From positions 1 to 34,193 of the forward strand of contig CALXPW010000015.1 of NCBI GenBank assembly GCA_944390365.1: 34,193 nucleotides of DNA, read 5' to 3'. Positions 16,926 to 25,779 of this stretch are shown here, piece by piece. The stretch is from an uncultured Clostridia bacterium. GTDB lineage: Bacteria > Bacillota > Clostridia > TANB77 > CAG-508. Position numbers and translations under genes: made by a program. Below the pieces are notes generated by a model, which made no database searches, was not told the origin of the DNA, and saw only the letters and a program-made list of their open reading frames with translations. Each line of letters begins with the position of its first letter. The first letter of the stretch is position 1.

Positions 16926-17360
16926 ATGATTTCGCAAAGTAAAGTAACAGTAAGATATGCAGAAACAGATAAAATGGGAATTGTACACCATTCTGTTTAC
17001 CCTATTTGGTATGAGCTAGCAAGGACAGATTTATCTAAGCAAGCTGGTTTTCCATATTCAAAAATGGAGGAAGTAGGCATTATGACACCATTAGTCGAAC
17101 TAAATTGCAAATATTATAGCCCAGCCACTTATGATGATGACCTTATTGTAACTGCAAGAGTAAGTAAATTAACTCCTGCAAGAGTTGTTTTCTATTACGA
17201 GGTATTTAAAGAAAACGAGATGGATAAGCCAATTAACACAGGATATACTGTGCATGCTATAGTAAACAAGAATATGAAGCCTATCAATACCAAAAAGCAT
17301 TTTCCTGAGATTTATGAAGCAATGGAAAAGATGTTGGAAACTGTTGAAAAGAATATTTAA
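16926..17360 (+). CDS. Acyl-CoA thioesterase, 4HBT/YbgC-FadM type
   Basis: Single hotdog-fold thioesterase, 144 residues, the usual length. The signature VRYAETDKMGIVHHSVYPIW near the N-terminus places the catalytic Asp in ETDKMG, and YELARTDL follows as in the YbgC family. These enzymes hydrolyse short- or medium-chain or aromatic acyl-CoA in the cytoplasm; the substrate cannot be read from sequence. Start ATG after TAGGAGG. The next gene is a second, unrelated-length thioesterase, so the pair probably handles fatty acyl release. Confidence 0.88.
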   Translation: MISQSKVTVRYAETDKMGIVHHSVYPIWYELARTDLSKQAGFPYSKMEEVGIMTPLVELNCKYYSPATYDDDLIVTARVSKLTPARVVFYYEVFKENEMDKPINTGYTVHAIVNKNMKPINTKKHFPEIYEAMEKMLETVEKNI

Positions 17361-17403
17361 AATCAGGCAACTTAATCTATGATTATATTTTAATATTTTA
17401 TAG

Positions 17404-17454
17404 AAAGGAGTATACTCATATTTTAGTTATAAATATGAGTATGAAATTTTTAAA
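17404..17454 (+). promoter_or_regulatory. Ribosome binding site separated from start codon by a stem-loop
   Basis: AAAGGAG (17404-17410) is about 44 bp from the ATG at 17455, too far to work directly. Between them ATACTCATATTT (17412-17423) and AAATATGAGTAT (17431-17442) form a perfect 12-bp stem with a 7-nt loop. Folding it would bring the two to about 13 nt apart. Confidence 0.65.
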
Positions 17455-18180
17455 ATGGCTGTTTTTGAAAATAAAACTAGAGTTGATATAAGTAAAGTAA
17501 ATAGTAATGCTTTAATTACAAATAAAGGGTTGCTTTCCCTTTTAGAGAATACTGCTTGTATGCATTCAGATATTGCAGGGTATGGCATTATTGATATTCC
17601 TAAAACTCATTTATCTTGGATACAGCTAAATTGGAAAGTTCAAATTTTTAGAAGATTGCAATATGGAGAAAATGTTACAGTTAGAACCTGGGCAAGAACC
17701 TCTTCAAAGGTAAGCACTCTTCGTGACTTTGAGGTATTTGATGAAAATAATAATCTTACCTGCATTGCTACCACAAGGTGGACATTGGTTAATGCAGATA
17801 CCCAGACCATTACCAAAATAACTGATGATATTATAAATAGATATACACCCGAAGACAGAACTGTTTTTCCTGATTTTACATTTAAAAAATTAGAAGAGCC
17901 AGAAGATTTTTCAAATGAATACATTTACACTACACAAAGAAGAGATATTGATGTAAACAAGCACATGCATAATTTGAACTATTTGGACTTAGCCTATGAG
18001 ACTTTACCAGAAGACGTATACTTAAATGACGAATTTAATAATATTGAAATTATGTATAAAAATGCTATACTTTTAGGTGATACTTCTAAATGTTTGTATG
18101 GGATGAAAGATGGCAAGCATACGGTTGTTATAAAGAACTTAGATGGAAAAACATTACATTGTATAGTTAATTTGTATTAA
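17455..18180 (+). CDS. Acyl-ACP thioesterase (FatA/FatB-like)
   Basis: 241-residue bacterial acyl-[acyl-carrier-protein] thioesterase with two hotdog repeats. The first ends about residue 130 (SWIQLNWKVQIFRRLQYGEN, RTWARTSSKVSTLRDFEVFD). The second has the conserved DVNKHMHNLNYLDLAYE with the Asn and His of the family's active site. It releases free fatty acids from ACP. No in-frame alternative start exists before a stop at 17401. The start codon is reached through an unusual leader (17404-17454). Follows the single-hotdog thioesterase by 94 bp. Confidence 0.88.
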   Translation: MAVFENKTRVDISKVNSNALITNKGLLSLLENTACMHSDIAGYGIIDIPKTHLSWIQLNWKVQIFRRLQYGENVTVRTWARTSSKVSTLRDFEVFDENNNLTCIATTRWTLVNADTQTITKITDDIINRYTPEDRTVFPDFTFKKLEEPEDFSNEYIYTTQRRDIDVNKHMHNLNYLDLAYETLPEDVYLNDEFNNIEIMYKNAILLGDTSKCLYGMKDGKHTVVIKNLDGKTLHCIVNLY

Positions 18181-18242
18181 AATAAAGCTCTTAATTCAAT
18201 TTCAAATTCTTTTGCATACTAAAATCCAAATTGTTAATCGAC

Positions 18243-18286
18243 AAAAAATGCGAAATAGGCACCACTATCCTACTTCCGCATTTTTT
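18243..18286. terminator. Bidirectional terminator between thioesterase and ycaO genes
   Basis: AAAAAATGCG (18243-18252) pairs with CGCATTTTTT (18277-18286). A further ATAGG/CCTA pairing lies inside. A-tract and T-tract flanks serve the converging transcripts. Confidence 0.85.
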
Positions 18287-18291
18287 GATTT

Positions 18292-20100
18292 TTATTCAAA
18301 TATTTCTTTATTATTAATTTGCTCTATTCTATTATCTCTTTGCGCTTCTCTATATTTTTTCATAAAAGGTAAATAATATGAATCATCATTATCTACATAG
18401 TCATCTTGTGTAATTCCGTAGTGATTTATTAATGTGTGTTCTGGCTCTTTAAAGCTTACATCTATAAAGTTTGCTATTTCTTCGTCAAATAGCATTTTTA
18501 TATAATACATAGTTTTTTCGTGACTGTTTAGCTTATCCATTCCTGATGCATAATAGTATGTTGCTTTTATTGTAATTTTTTCTACTGGATTTTCAATTAT
18601 ATTATCTGCCATAAAGCTTAAATCTTCTAAAATTCTACTTGCATTTTTATATTGCTTGTCCATGATGTATAAAATTGCCAAGAAGTATTTTGCTCCCATG
18701 CCAATTTGTTCACATGGCAATATGCTTGTATCTTTTAAGCTTATTAGTAATGATAGCTTTTCGTACCCTATTTCATTTACTATTGTTTCCATTATTTTTA
18801 TAACTTCTTGTAGATTGTTATTTGTTATGTTGTTTAAGTCTTTCATAAGTGCTTGCATTGTAACAAACAAATTAAAATGTGATGCTTTAGGATCAAAGGT
18901 TTCTTCGCTCATTCCTGGTATTACTATACTAAATGCTGGGAATCTAAGTACAGATACATCTCTTACAAGTATGTCATTGCCTTCACTTAGTATTGTGTTT
19001 ACTAGGTTCTTTAATATTGTTTTATTATCTAAATTTGATACATCTGGCATTTCTGTAAATTTATATTCTGACTTTGGTCCTATTGCTTGATATGGAGCTG
19101 CTGCAAAATGAGTAAATATGTATTCTGTTATATTTCTATCTTCTGTTTTCTCTCCCTCGTAAAAGTCAAATATACATGTTTCTGCATATTCGTATATATC
19201 TCTACCTTGAGCTGCTTCTGTAAAACATCTTTCCATTGCTATTCCATAGTCTGGATGAGCACCTAATCTAAATCCAAATTTTCCTGTGTTTTTTTCTAAT
19301 ATATACAACCCTGCTACAGGATATTTTCCTCCAAAAGAGCAATCTACTAATCTAAAGTAGTATTCTGTATTTTTATTTAGTTTATCCACCATTTTCTTGA
19401 CTTTAGGGAATTTTTCTATATACTCCATTGGTATTTCTGGTAAGGTAATTTTTTCTTTAACCATTTTTGTTCCGGCATGTCTTTCTAAAATTTCAGATAA
19501 GCCTTCTATCAATGCCTCTTCTTTAGAGTTTCCTGCACACATTCCGTTTGTATCATAAAGATAGCTAAATAATCTATCTGGTACATATTCTATATTTTTA
19601 TTTTTTACGCTATAGTATGGCAAATATAAGTAATCTTCTCTTTCTACTAAAGCTGATTTTTCATTTAAAATTTCTTTTATATATTCTATTTTTTCTTCTT
19701 TAGTGCAGTTTTCTTTTCCATTTTCCTGTAAAATATATTGAAAAAAGCTATTATTTCCCTGCAATGCTTCTTCTACAGATAAATGCTTTTCATCTGGAGA
19801 ATTTGAAAAAGGAATTTCTTTACTTGGTTTTTCCATTCTAAATCTAAATACTCCATTTTGAAATCTTTCAAAAAACTCTGCATATGCACTTGCCATAGCA
19901 AACTCTTTTGTCATACCTTTTCCATTTTGACCAATATCTGTTCCTTTAATTGCTACTCTTAAAGAATATGTGCCAACACTACTTTCATCCGACCACGTTT
20001 CAACTACTTCAATACCAATCTTTTTTAATAATTCTTTTAATCTTTTAACTGTCTCCTCTGGTGTTACTTCTTTATATCTTCTTTCCTGTAACTCACTCAT
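18292..20100 (-). CDS. ycaO: YcaO-domain protein (E. coli YcaO-like, non-azoline group)
   Basis: 602 residues from the ATG at 20100, chosen because GGGAGG precedes it; an upstream ATG at 20151 has none. YcaO proteins use ATP to phosphorylate amide oxygens; E. coli YcaO has been tied to methylthiolation of ribosomal protein S12. Recognisable blocks: KGTDIGQNGKGMTKEFAMAS, EFFERFQNG and CAGNSKEEALIEGLSEILER, the ATP-binding parts. A helical TPR-like C-terminal half includes EQIGMGAKYFLAILYIMDKQ. No precursor peptide, cyclodehydratase partner or transporter is nearby, so a natural-product role is not supported. Downstream of trxB-trxA. Confidence 0.88.
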   Translation of the reverse strand: MSELQERRYKEVTPEETVKRLKELLKKIGIEVVETWSDESSVGTYSLRVAIKGTDIGQNGKGMTKEFAMASAYAEFFERFQNGVFRFRMEKPSKEIPFSNSPDEKHLSVEEALQGNNSFFQYILQENGKENCTKEEKIEYIKEILNEKSALVEREDYLYLPYYSVKNKNIEYVPDRLFSYLYDTNGMCAGNSKEEALIEGLSEILERHAGTKMVKEKITLPEIPMEYIEKFPKVKKMVDKLNKNTEYYFRLVDCSFGGKYPVAGLYILEKNTGKFGFRLGAHPDYGIAMERCFTEAAQGRDIYEYAETCIFDFYEGEKTEDRNITEYIFTHFAAAPYQAIGPKSEYKFTEMPDVSNLDNKTILKNLVNTILSEGNDILVRDVSVLRFPAFSIVIPGMSEETFDPKASHFNLFVTMQALMKDLNNITNNNLQEVIKIMETIVNEIGYEKLSLLISLKDTSILPCEQIGMGAKYFLAILYIMDKQYKNASRILEDLSFMADNIIENPVEKITIKATYYYASGMDKLNSHEKTMYYIKMLFDEEIANFIDVSFKEPEHTLINHYGITQDDYVDNDDSYYLPFMKKYREAQRDNRIEQINNKEIFE

Positions 20101-20167
20101 CTTACTACCTCCCATTTTTTCCAAGTCATTGTTTCTCTTGGAATTTTCCAAAAATTATGCAAGCAAT

Positions 20168-20240
20168 GGCTTTTCTACTTTTTTCGACAAAATTTTATCA
20201 TTAATTTTACTCTTTTGTCGAAAAATTATATGAAAAGGCC
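20168..20240 (-). repeat. Nested palindrome upstream of ycaO
   Basis: Inner arms TTTTTCGACAAAA (20180-20192) and TTTTGTCGAAAAA (20213-20225) are perfect. Outer arms GGCTTTTC (20168-20175) and GAAAAGGCC (20232-20240) pair with one bulge. Intergenic, style similar to the other nested palindromes. Confidence 0.75.
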
Positions 20241-20300
20241 TTTTTCTTATACGAAAATTTTTTATTTAAGTAGCAGAATGTATTTATAATTTTTTGTTGA

Positions 20301-20338
20301 AAGACTTAAGGTGGGGACCGACAAGTTTATAGTCTGTG
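20301..20338 (-). repeat. Partial copy E of the cloverleaf element core
   Basis: Bases 20305-20329 are identical to 14384-14408 in copy D. Only the left part of the core is present; a small GACT...AGTC stem closes it. Looks like a deletion derivative, abutting the trxA terminator. Confidence 0.75.
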
Positions 20339-20369
20339 AAAAAAAGGAATGCCCTATTTAAGCATTCCC
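20335..20369 (-). terminator. Terminator overlapping the end of trxA
   Basis: On the minus strand GGAATGC-ttaaatagg-GCATTCC is followed by TTTTTTT. The left stem uses the last trxA codons and the stop codon lies in the loop. Confidence 0.85.
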
Positions 20370-20665
20370 TTTATTTCTTCTTTATCTTGTACTCCAACAC
20401 TTCTGCCAACTTCTTTACCGCCTTTAAATACTATAAATGTTGGTATACTCATTACATCATATTGTATAGCTAAATCTCTTTCTTCATCTATGTTTATTTT
20501 TCCTACTTTTATATTTCCTTCCATTTCTTCTGCTATTTCATCAATAACTGGCGACATCATTCTACAAGGACCACACCAACTAGCCCAGAAGTCTATTAAT
20601 ACTGTCTTGTCTGAATTTGTTACCTCTTCTTCAAAATTATTTTTGTTTAATGTTATAACTGACAT
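20354..20665 (-). CDS. trxA: Thioredoxin
   Basis: 103 residues, standard length. Active site WCGPC with Cys31 and Cys34 in DFWASWCGPCRM; the cis-Pro lies in MSIPTFIVFKGG. Cytoplasmic disulfide reductant. Start ATG after TAGGAGG. It follows the reductase-like gene by 67 bp, so the two are probably co-transcribed partners. Confidence 0.96.
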   Translation of the reverse strand: MSVITLNKNNFEEEVTNSDKTVLIDFWASWCGPCRMMSPVIDEIAEEMEGNIKVGKINIDEERDLAIQYDVMSIPTFIVFKGGKEVGRSVGVQDKEEIKGMLK

Positions 20666-20732
20666 AAATTTTACCTCCTAAATTTATATTTTTATAATTT
20701 GCTTATTCATTTATTTTTATTTAAATAATGCC

Positions 20733-21596
20733 TTATTCTTCATTTATATTCAAGTCTTTAATTATATCAAGCGCTGCTATTGCACCTTCATATACAGCTT
20801 TATTTACTTGTAATAGTCCTCCAGTGCAATCTCCACAAGCATATAATCTTCTTACTGTTGTTTGCATATTTTCATTTGTAACTATGTTGTTGCCTTTTAT
20901 AACTGCTCCTATTTTTCTTGCCAAATCCACACTAGAAGCTGTACCTATAGCAATAAATACTCCATCTACCTTTTTAGTATTATTATTCTCAAATTCTACT
21001 TCATTTATTACATTATTTCCTCTAAATTCTCTAATTGGTGTTTCATCAACCTCAAAATCTGATGTATCTCTATTTTCAATCATTTTTTTGCCATTTGTTA
21101 AAATTGTTACAGATTTAGCAACTAATTTTAAAGTTTCTGCTTCGTGTATCGCATAATTACCATTTCCCACTACTGCTACATCTTTATCTTTATAGAAAAA
21201 GCCATCACAAATAGCACAATAGCTAATTCCTTTTCCTTCAAATTCCTTTAGTCCCTTTACTTTAGGTGCAGTTCTATTTGTTCCTGTTGCAATTACCACA
21301 TATTTTGCTTCATATTCACTGTTTACTGTTCTTACAACGAAATTTCTGTCCAAGGATATATTAGTTACCTCATCTTCTTCTATTGGAATTCCTAATTTTT
21401 TGGCTTGTTTTAACCCAATGCTATATAGTTCTTCTCCTGAGATAGGCTCCACACCATAATAATTTTCTATTTTTTTAGCTTTTTTTAATGCCGAATTTCC
21501 ATCTGTTATTATACATACATTTTTTTGTGCTCTTTTTAGATATATACTTGCAGATATTCCTGCAGGCCCACTGCCTATTACTATGACATCATACAT
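20733..21596 (-). CDS. trxB: Thioredoxin-reductase-like flavoprotein with atypical pyridine-nucleotide site
   Basis: 287 residues, shorter than the usual 305-320. FAD-binding GSGPAGISASIYLKRA at the N-terminus, redox CAIC (Cys127, Cys130) in SYCAICDGF, second dinucleotide site GNGNYAIHEA (about 144-153), and final FAD block YACGDCTGG. The HRRxxxR motif that binds the NADPH 2'-phosphate, normally after the GxGxxA region (as VIHRRDxxR), is absent; the place reads TILTNGKKMIENR. NADPH-dependent enzymes keep that motif, while clostridial ferredoxin/flavin-linked TrxR (FFTR/DFTR) lack it. So reduction from NADH, ferredoxin or another donor is possible. Pairing with trxA supports thioredoxin as substrate. 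Start ATG after GGGAGG. Confidence 0.9.
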   Translation of the reverse strand: MYDVIVIGSGPAGISASIYLKRAQKNVCIITDGNSALKKAKKIENYYGVEPISGEELYSIGLKQAKKLGIPIEEDEVTNISLDRNFVVRTVNSEYEAKYVVIATGTNRTAPKVKGLKEFEGKGISYCAICDGFFYKDKDVAVVGNGNYAIHEAETLKLVAKSVTILTNGKKMIENRDTSDFEVDETPIREFRGNNVINEVEFENNNTKKVDGVFIAIGTASSVDLARKIGAVIKGNNIVTNENMQTTVRRLYACGDCTGGLLQVNKAVYEGAIAALDIIKDLNINEE

Positions 21597-21623
21597 ATTT
21601 ATTCCTCCCTTTTTTCCACGCTT

Positions 21624-22526
21624 TCACATCAAGTCATATATATTTTTAAATTCATAACCTTTTTCTTGTAAATATTCAATTACATCCTCTAATGTTTCGT
21701 AAGTTACTTTTTTATCTGGTGCGTCATGCATTAGAATAACAACATTATCCCAACCATTCATTGTTTCTTTCAAATTGCATAATATTTCTTCCTTTGTATC
21801 TGCTCCTGCTGCATCATATGTAAGTGCACTCCAATCTAGGTATGCCACACCTTCCTCATTTAATTTTTTTCTTGCTTTCTCTTTTATTTCTTCATATGGA
21901 CCTCCATATGCACCTCCGGGAAATCTAAATAAATAACTTGAGTATGTTACATCTTCTAGTGCGTCTCTTATAGCTGATTCTGCTTTATTGTATTCTTTTA
22001 AAACTGTATCTGCACTTTCATAAATCTTGCTATATTTATGTGAATATCCATGGTTGGCTATATAATGTCCTGCCTCATAAGCTTGCTTTACTATTTCTGG
22101 ATGTGATTTAACATTACAACCTAGTACAAAAAAAGTTGCCTTTATATCATATTTATCTAATATTTCTAGTATTTTTGGTGTGACTGTTTCCGAAGGTCCA
22201 TCATCAAAGGTTAAAAATACTCTTTTTCCTTCTTCTCCATTATATATATTCTTTATTTGATTGATAAATTCTTTCTCTGCATTTATTTCTTCTTCGCTTT
22301 TTTGCGTAACTACGTTTTCGGCTGTATTTTTTTGTTCTTCAGAAATGATATTTTCTGTTTGTTCTTCAGTAATTACGTTACTATTTGATGCAAGCTTAGT
22401 TGTTTTTTCGTTATATAGAATGTATCCAACGCAACATATTGCTAGAATTATTGAAATTATTATGATTGCATAAACAATTTTTAAATCTCTTTTTTTCCTC
22501 ATTCCTATTATATCTATGTGATACAT
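21624..22526 (-). CDS. Membrane-anchored polysaccharide deacetylase (NodB domain)
   Basis: 300 residues. Residues about 16-37 form an uncleaved N-terminal membrane anchor, so the enzyme acts outside the membrane on peptidoglycan or another polymer. A Glu/Asn/Thr-rich linker precedes the NodB domain from about residue 100. Motifs: FLTFDDGPSE (catalytic Asp pair), HGYSHKYS (metal His), RFPGGAYG, DWSALTYDA and ILMHDAPDK (late His). This is a complete carbohydrate esterase family 4 active site, typical of N-acetylglucosamine deacetylases. Start ATG after TAGGAG; its own promoter is at 22571-22599. Confidence 0.92.
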   Translation of the reverse strand: MYHIDIIGMRKKRDLKIVYAIIIISIILAICCVGYILYNEKTTKLASNSNVITEEQTENIISEEQKNTAENVVTQKSEEEINAEKEFINQIKNIYNGEEGKRVFLTFDDGPSETVTPKILEILDKYDIKATFFVLGCNVKSHPEIVKQAYEAGHYIANHGYSHKYSKIYESADTVLKEYNKAESAIRDALEDVTYSSYLFRFPGGAYGGPYEEIKEKARKKLNEEGVAYLDWSALTYDAAGADTKEEILCNLKETMNGWDNVVILMHDAPDKKVTYETLEDVIEYLQEKGYEFKNIYDLM

Positions 22527-22570
22527 TTTATCATGCTCCTAGTTTTTATGCTAATGTTTTTTCCTTTCAT

Positions 22571-22599
22571 ATTTTACCAAATTTTTTTATTAGTAGCAA
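22571..22599 (-). promoter_or_regulatory. Sigma-A promoter of the polysaccharide deacetylase gene
   Basis: TTGCTA (22594-22599), 17-bp spacer, TAAAAT (22571-22576) on the minus strand. Confidence 0.55.
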
Positions 22600-22729
22600 T
22601 AGTTTTTTATTTTTCTTTTTATCATTAGCGAGTACGACACCAAGGAACAAAAAATTTGATAAATATACATATTACCTCAGGTTTTATCATATTATTTTGT
22701 AAAAACTATTATCTAGTAGAAAAGCATAA

Positions 22730-22774
22730 TTTAGGACCAATTCACAAATTGTATGCTTGTAAATTGGCCCTAAA
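22730..22774 (-). terminator. Hairpin after the P-type ATPase gene
   Basis: TTTAGG-a-CCAATT-c-ACAA pairs with TTGT-a-AATTGG-c-CCTAAA around a short loop, just after the ATPase stop. The T-run on the minus strand is weak, so termination is likely but not certain. Confidence 0.6.
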
Positions 22775-22777
22775 AAT

Positions 22778-25576
22778 CTACGCCTCATCTTTAGATGCAT
22801 TTATTTTAAATAATTTGAATATTTCTACTATTACAAGTGGTGCCAATACCAATCCTATTATTTCAAGTACATTGTTCATTGGTAAAACTGGTATACTAAA
22901 TATGTGTCTTAATGCTGGTATAAATAGTATTATTAACATAAGCATAGCTGAAATTGTAATTGCACCAAGTAACACTTTGTTGTTAAATGGATGGGTTTTT
23001 AAGATTGATTTTCTGTTATTTCTAATGTTAAATACGTGTACAAGTTCTGAAAATGCTAAAGTTACAAATGCCATTGTTTGACCAATTTCTACTTTAACTT
23101 CTTGCTTCTCCACTATTTCTGCTCCGTTTGCTAGAGCTTCTTCTAGGTTTTCTACTTCGTCTACACTATATATCGCATTATCTATTCTAACCATCTCTGG
23201 AAGCTGGTCATCAGGTGTTGCAAGTCCTATTATAAAAGCTGCTAATGTAAGAAGACCTATCATAAAGCCTTGGTATACCACTCTCCAAGTCATTCCTTTT
23301 GTAAAAATTCCTTTTTGTTTTTTTGGCTTTCTATTCATCACATCGTCTTCTGCTGGGTCTACTGCTAGTGCTAAAGCAGGAAGCGAGTCTGTAACTAAGT
23401 TTATCCATAATATATGAATTGGAAGTAATACTTCAATTAAATTTACATCTATACCAAATGTACTGCTAATCCAAGGTGTAATTAGTATTGCTATAAATAG
23501 TGCTACTATTTCGCCAACATTGCTTGAAAGCAAAAATTGAATTGCTTTTAGAATATTGTCATATATACGTCTACCTTCTTCTACCGAAGATACTATTGTT
23601 GCAAAGTTATCGTCTGTTAGTATTACATCTGCTGCTTCTTTAGATACATCTGTACCAACTATTCCCATTGCGCAACCAATGTCTGCTGTTTTTAGTGCAG
23701 GCGCATCATTTACACCATCACCTGTCATAGCAACAATTTCGCCGTTTGCTTGCCAAGCTTTTACTATACGTACTTTATGTTCTGGTGACACTCTTGCATA
23801 TACTGAATATTGTCTAATATTTTTAGTTAAATCTTCATCAGACATTTCTTCGAGTTCTGCTCCAGTTATTGCCTCGTTTTCATTTTCTAATATTCCAAGT
23901 GCTTTTGCTATTGCCACTGCAGTAATTTTATGGTCTCCTGTTATCATTACAGTTTTTATTCCTGCAGTTTTACATTTTTCAACAGCTAATTTAACTTCTT
24001 CCCTTGGTGGGTCTATCATACCAACCATACCAACAAATATTAGGTTATTTTCTATTGTTTTCATTTCTTCATCTGTTGGCTCGTGGTCAAGTTCTTTATA
24101 TGCCATTGCTAAAACTCTTAGTGCATCTTTTGCCATCTCTATGTTGTATTTTTCTATTGTATCTTTGTATTCACTTAAATTGTCCTTTATTTCTTCATTT
24201 ATTTCATATTTTGTACATTTAGCTAATAGTTCATCAATCCCGCCCTTTGTATATGCTATATATTTATCTCCTACTTTATTTACTGTGGTCATTAGCTTTC
24301 TGTCAGAATCAAATGGATATTCTTTTACTCTTTGTAACTTTAAAGTATTTTCAACATCAAATTTAATCTTAAATCCTAAATCTATTAATGCTGTTTCTGT
24401 AGGGTCACCTGTTAAATTGTTGTTTTCTCCTATTTTAGTATCATTACATAGAGTGCTTGTATACATTAGTTTTTCTAAACTATTATTTATTGTAGTAATA
24501 TCTTCTACATTGCTTAATCTTCCATCTGCAAATACTTTTTGCACAGTCATTTTGTTTTGTGTTAAAGTTCCTGTTTTATCAGAACATATAACTGTAGCAC
24601 TTCCTAACGTTTCTACAGCTGGAAGTTTTTTTACAATAGCATTTTTCTTTACCATTCTTTGAACACCTATAGCTAAAACTATAGTAGACACAGCTGCTAG
24701 TCCCTCTGGAATTGCTGCAACTGCTAAGCTTACTGCTGTCATAAACATATCTATTATATCTTTTCCATAAGCAATACCTATAATAAATATTACTACACAT
24801 ATTGCCAATGCTGCTATACCAAGCGTTTTTCCAAGTTTGTTTAATTTAATTTGAAGTGGTGTTGCAGTTCCTTCTGTATCGTTTATAATAGTTGCAATTT
24901 TACCAACTTCTGTATTCATACCAGTTTCTACTACTATACCTTTTCCTCTTCCATACGTAATTAGCGAAGATGAGAAAAGCATATTGGTTCTATCTCCAAT
25001 TCCAACCTTTTCGTCTGCTATAACCTCTGCATTTTTATCTACTGGTACAGATTCTCCTGTAAGCGAAGATTCTTGTGATTTTAAATTTACTCCTTCTATA
25101 ATTCTTAAATCTGCTGGCACATAGTCGCCTGTATCTAGTACAACTATGTCTCCTGGTACTAATTCTCGTGAAGCCACAACTTCTACTTTTCCATTACGTA
25201 CAACCTTTGCTACGTGTGAACTTAGTTTTTGAAGTGCTTCCAAAGATTTTTCTGCTTTGCTTTCTTGTACCACACCTATTATTGCATTTACAATTACAAC
25301 AATAAGGATAATAATAGAGTCTGTTATTCCTTCTCCTTCCATATATCCAACTATTCCAGATACTATTGCTGCAATAATTAGTACAATAATCATAAAGTCT
25401 TTAAACTGTTCTAAAAACTTTACGAATAGGCTTTTTTTCTTTTTTGCTTTTAATTCATTAAAGCCATATTCCTTTCTTTTTTCTTCTACTTCTGCTGGTG
25501 TAAGTCCATTTGCTAAATTAGTTTGCAATTCTTTTTCAACTTCATTTACTTCTTTGTTAAACCAATTTTTTTCCAA
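22778..25576 (-). CDS. P-type cation-transporting ATPase, P2A type (likely Mn2+/Ca2+ exporter)
   Basis: 932-residue integral membrane pump. Actuator LTGESVPVDKN, M4 AIPEGLAAVSTIVLAIGVQR with PEGL, phosphorylation site CSDKTGTLTQNKM, hinge MTGDGVNDAPALK, and M6 NLVTDSLPALALAVDP with the NxxTD cation ligands of SERCA-type pumps. These point to Ca2+ or Mn2+ export. The C-terminal membrane region carries a Glu-rich insertion (about residues 800-840). The start is a TTG after AGAGGAGAG. The leader has a yybP-ykoY-like Mn2+ riboswitch (25769-25853), which favours Mn2+ as the physiological signal; streptococcal and lactococcal homologues with this riboswitch export Mn2+/Ca2+. Confidence 0.95.
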   Translation of the reverse strand: MEKNWFNKEVNEVEKELQTNLANGLTPAEVEEKRKEYGFNELKAKKKKSLFVKFLEQFKDFMIIVLIIAAIVSGIVGYMEGEGITDSIIILIVVIVNAIIGVVQESKAEKSLEALQKLSSHVAKVVRNGKVEVVASRELVPGDIVVLDTGDYVPADLRIIEGVNLKSQESSLTGESVPVDKNAEVIADEKVGIGDRTNMLFSSSLITYGRGKGIVVETGMNTEVGKIATIINDTEGTATPLQIKLNKLGKTLGIAALAICVVIFIIGIAYGKDIIDMFMTAVSLAVAAIPEGLAAVSTIVLAIGVQRMVKKNAIVKKLPAVETLGSATVICSDKTGTLTQNKMTVQKVFADGRLSNVEDITTINNSLEKLMYTSTLCNDTKIGENNNLTGDPTETALIDLGFKIKFDVENTLKLQRVKEYPFDSDRKLMTTVNKVGDKYIAYTKGGIDELLAKCTKYEINEEIKDNLSEYKDTIEKYNIEMAKDALRVLAMAYKELDHEPTDEEMKTIENNLIFVGMVGMIDPPREEVKLAVEKCKTAGIKTVMITGDHKITAVAIAKALGILENENEAITGAELEEMSDEDLTKNIRQYSVYARVSPEHKVRIVKAWQANGEIVAMTGDGVNDAPALKTADIGCAMGIVGTDVSKEAADVILTDDNFATIVSSVEEGRRIYDNILKAIQFLLSSNVGEIVALFIAILITPWISSTFGIDVNLIEVLLPIHILWINLVTDSLPALALAVDPAEDDVMNRKPKKQKGIFTKGMTWRVVYQGFMIGLLTLAAFIIGLATPDDQLPEMVRIDNAIYSVDEVENLEEALANGAEIVEKQEVKVEIGQTMAFVTLAFSELVHVFNIRNNRKSILKTHPFNNKVLLGAITISAMLMLIILFIPALRHIFSIPVLPMNNVLEIIGLVLAPLVIVEIFKLFKINASKDEA

Positions 25577-25699
25577 GTTTCTCTCTCCTCTTAATTAAAT
25601 TTTAAGTAAAATATACATTTTACTACTTGTTTTTAGCCTTAACTTTGCATATTTGCTTTTTATATTTTTTACAATGTTGGGTTTATTATACAGTTTATT

Positions 25700-25779
25700 T
25701 ACAAAAAACAAAAGACTTTTTTAAATTTATATTTTAAGCACTTATTTTAAAATGCCAATTATAAATCTAAAAAAGTCTT
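25700..25779 (-). terminator. Riboswitch expression-platform terminator
   Basis: On the minus strand AAGACTTTTTTAGATTTATA (25760-25779) pairs with 25712-25731, one mismatch, with a smaller TTTTAA/TTAAAA pairing inside. It is followed by TTTGTTTTTTG. Its 5' arm AAGACTTTTTT is also the 3' strand of the aptamer's P1 helix, so aptamer and terminator are mutually exclusive: ligand binding should allow read-through (ON switch). Confidence 0.7.

Noticed and set aside
18292..20100. YcaO as core of a thiazole/oxazole-modified peptide cluster
   Set aside because: No precursor peptide, dehydrogenase, protease or exporter is nearby, and the protein resembles the E. coli YcaO group with a helical C-terminal half.
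23556..24662. Long + strand open frame of 368 codons
   Set aside because: It is antisense to the P-type ATPase, whose domain motifs are unmistakable on the other strand; composition is Ser/Ile/Phe-rich as expected of a shadow frame.
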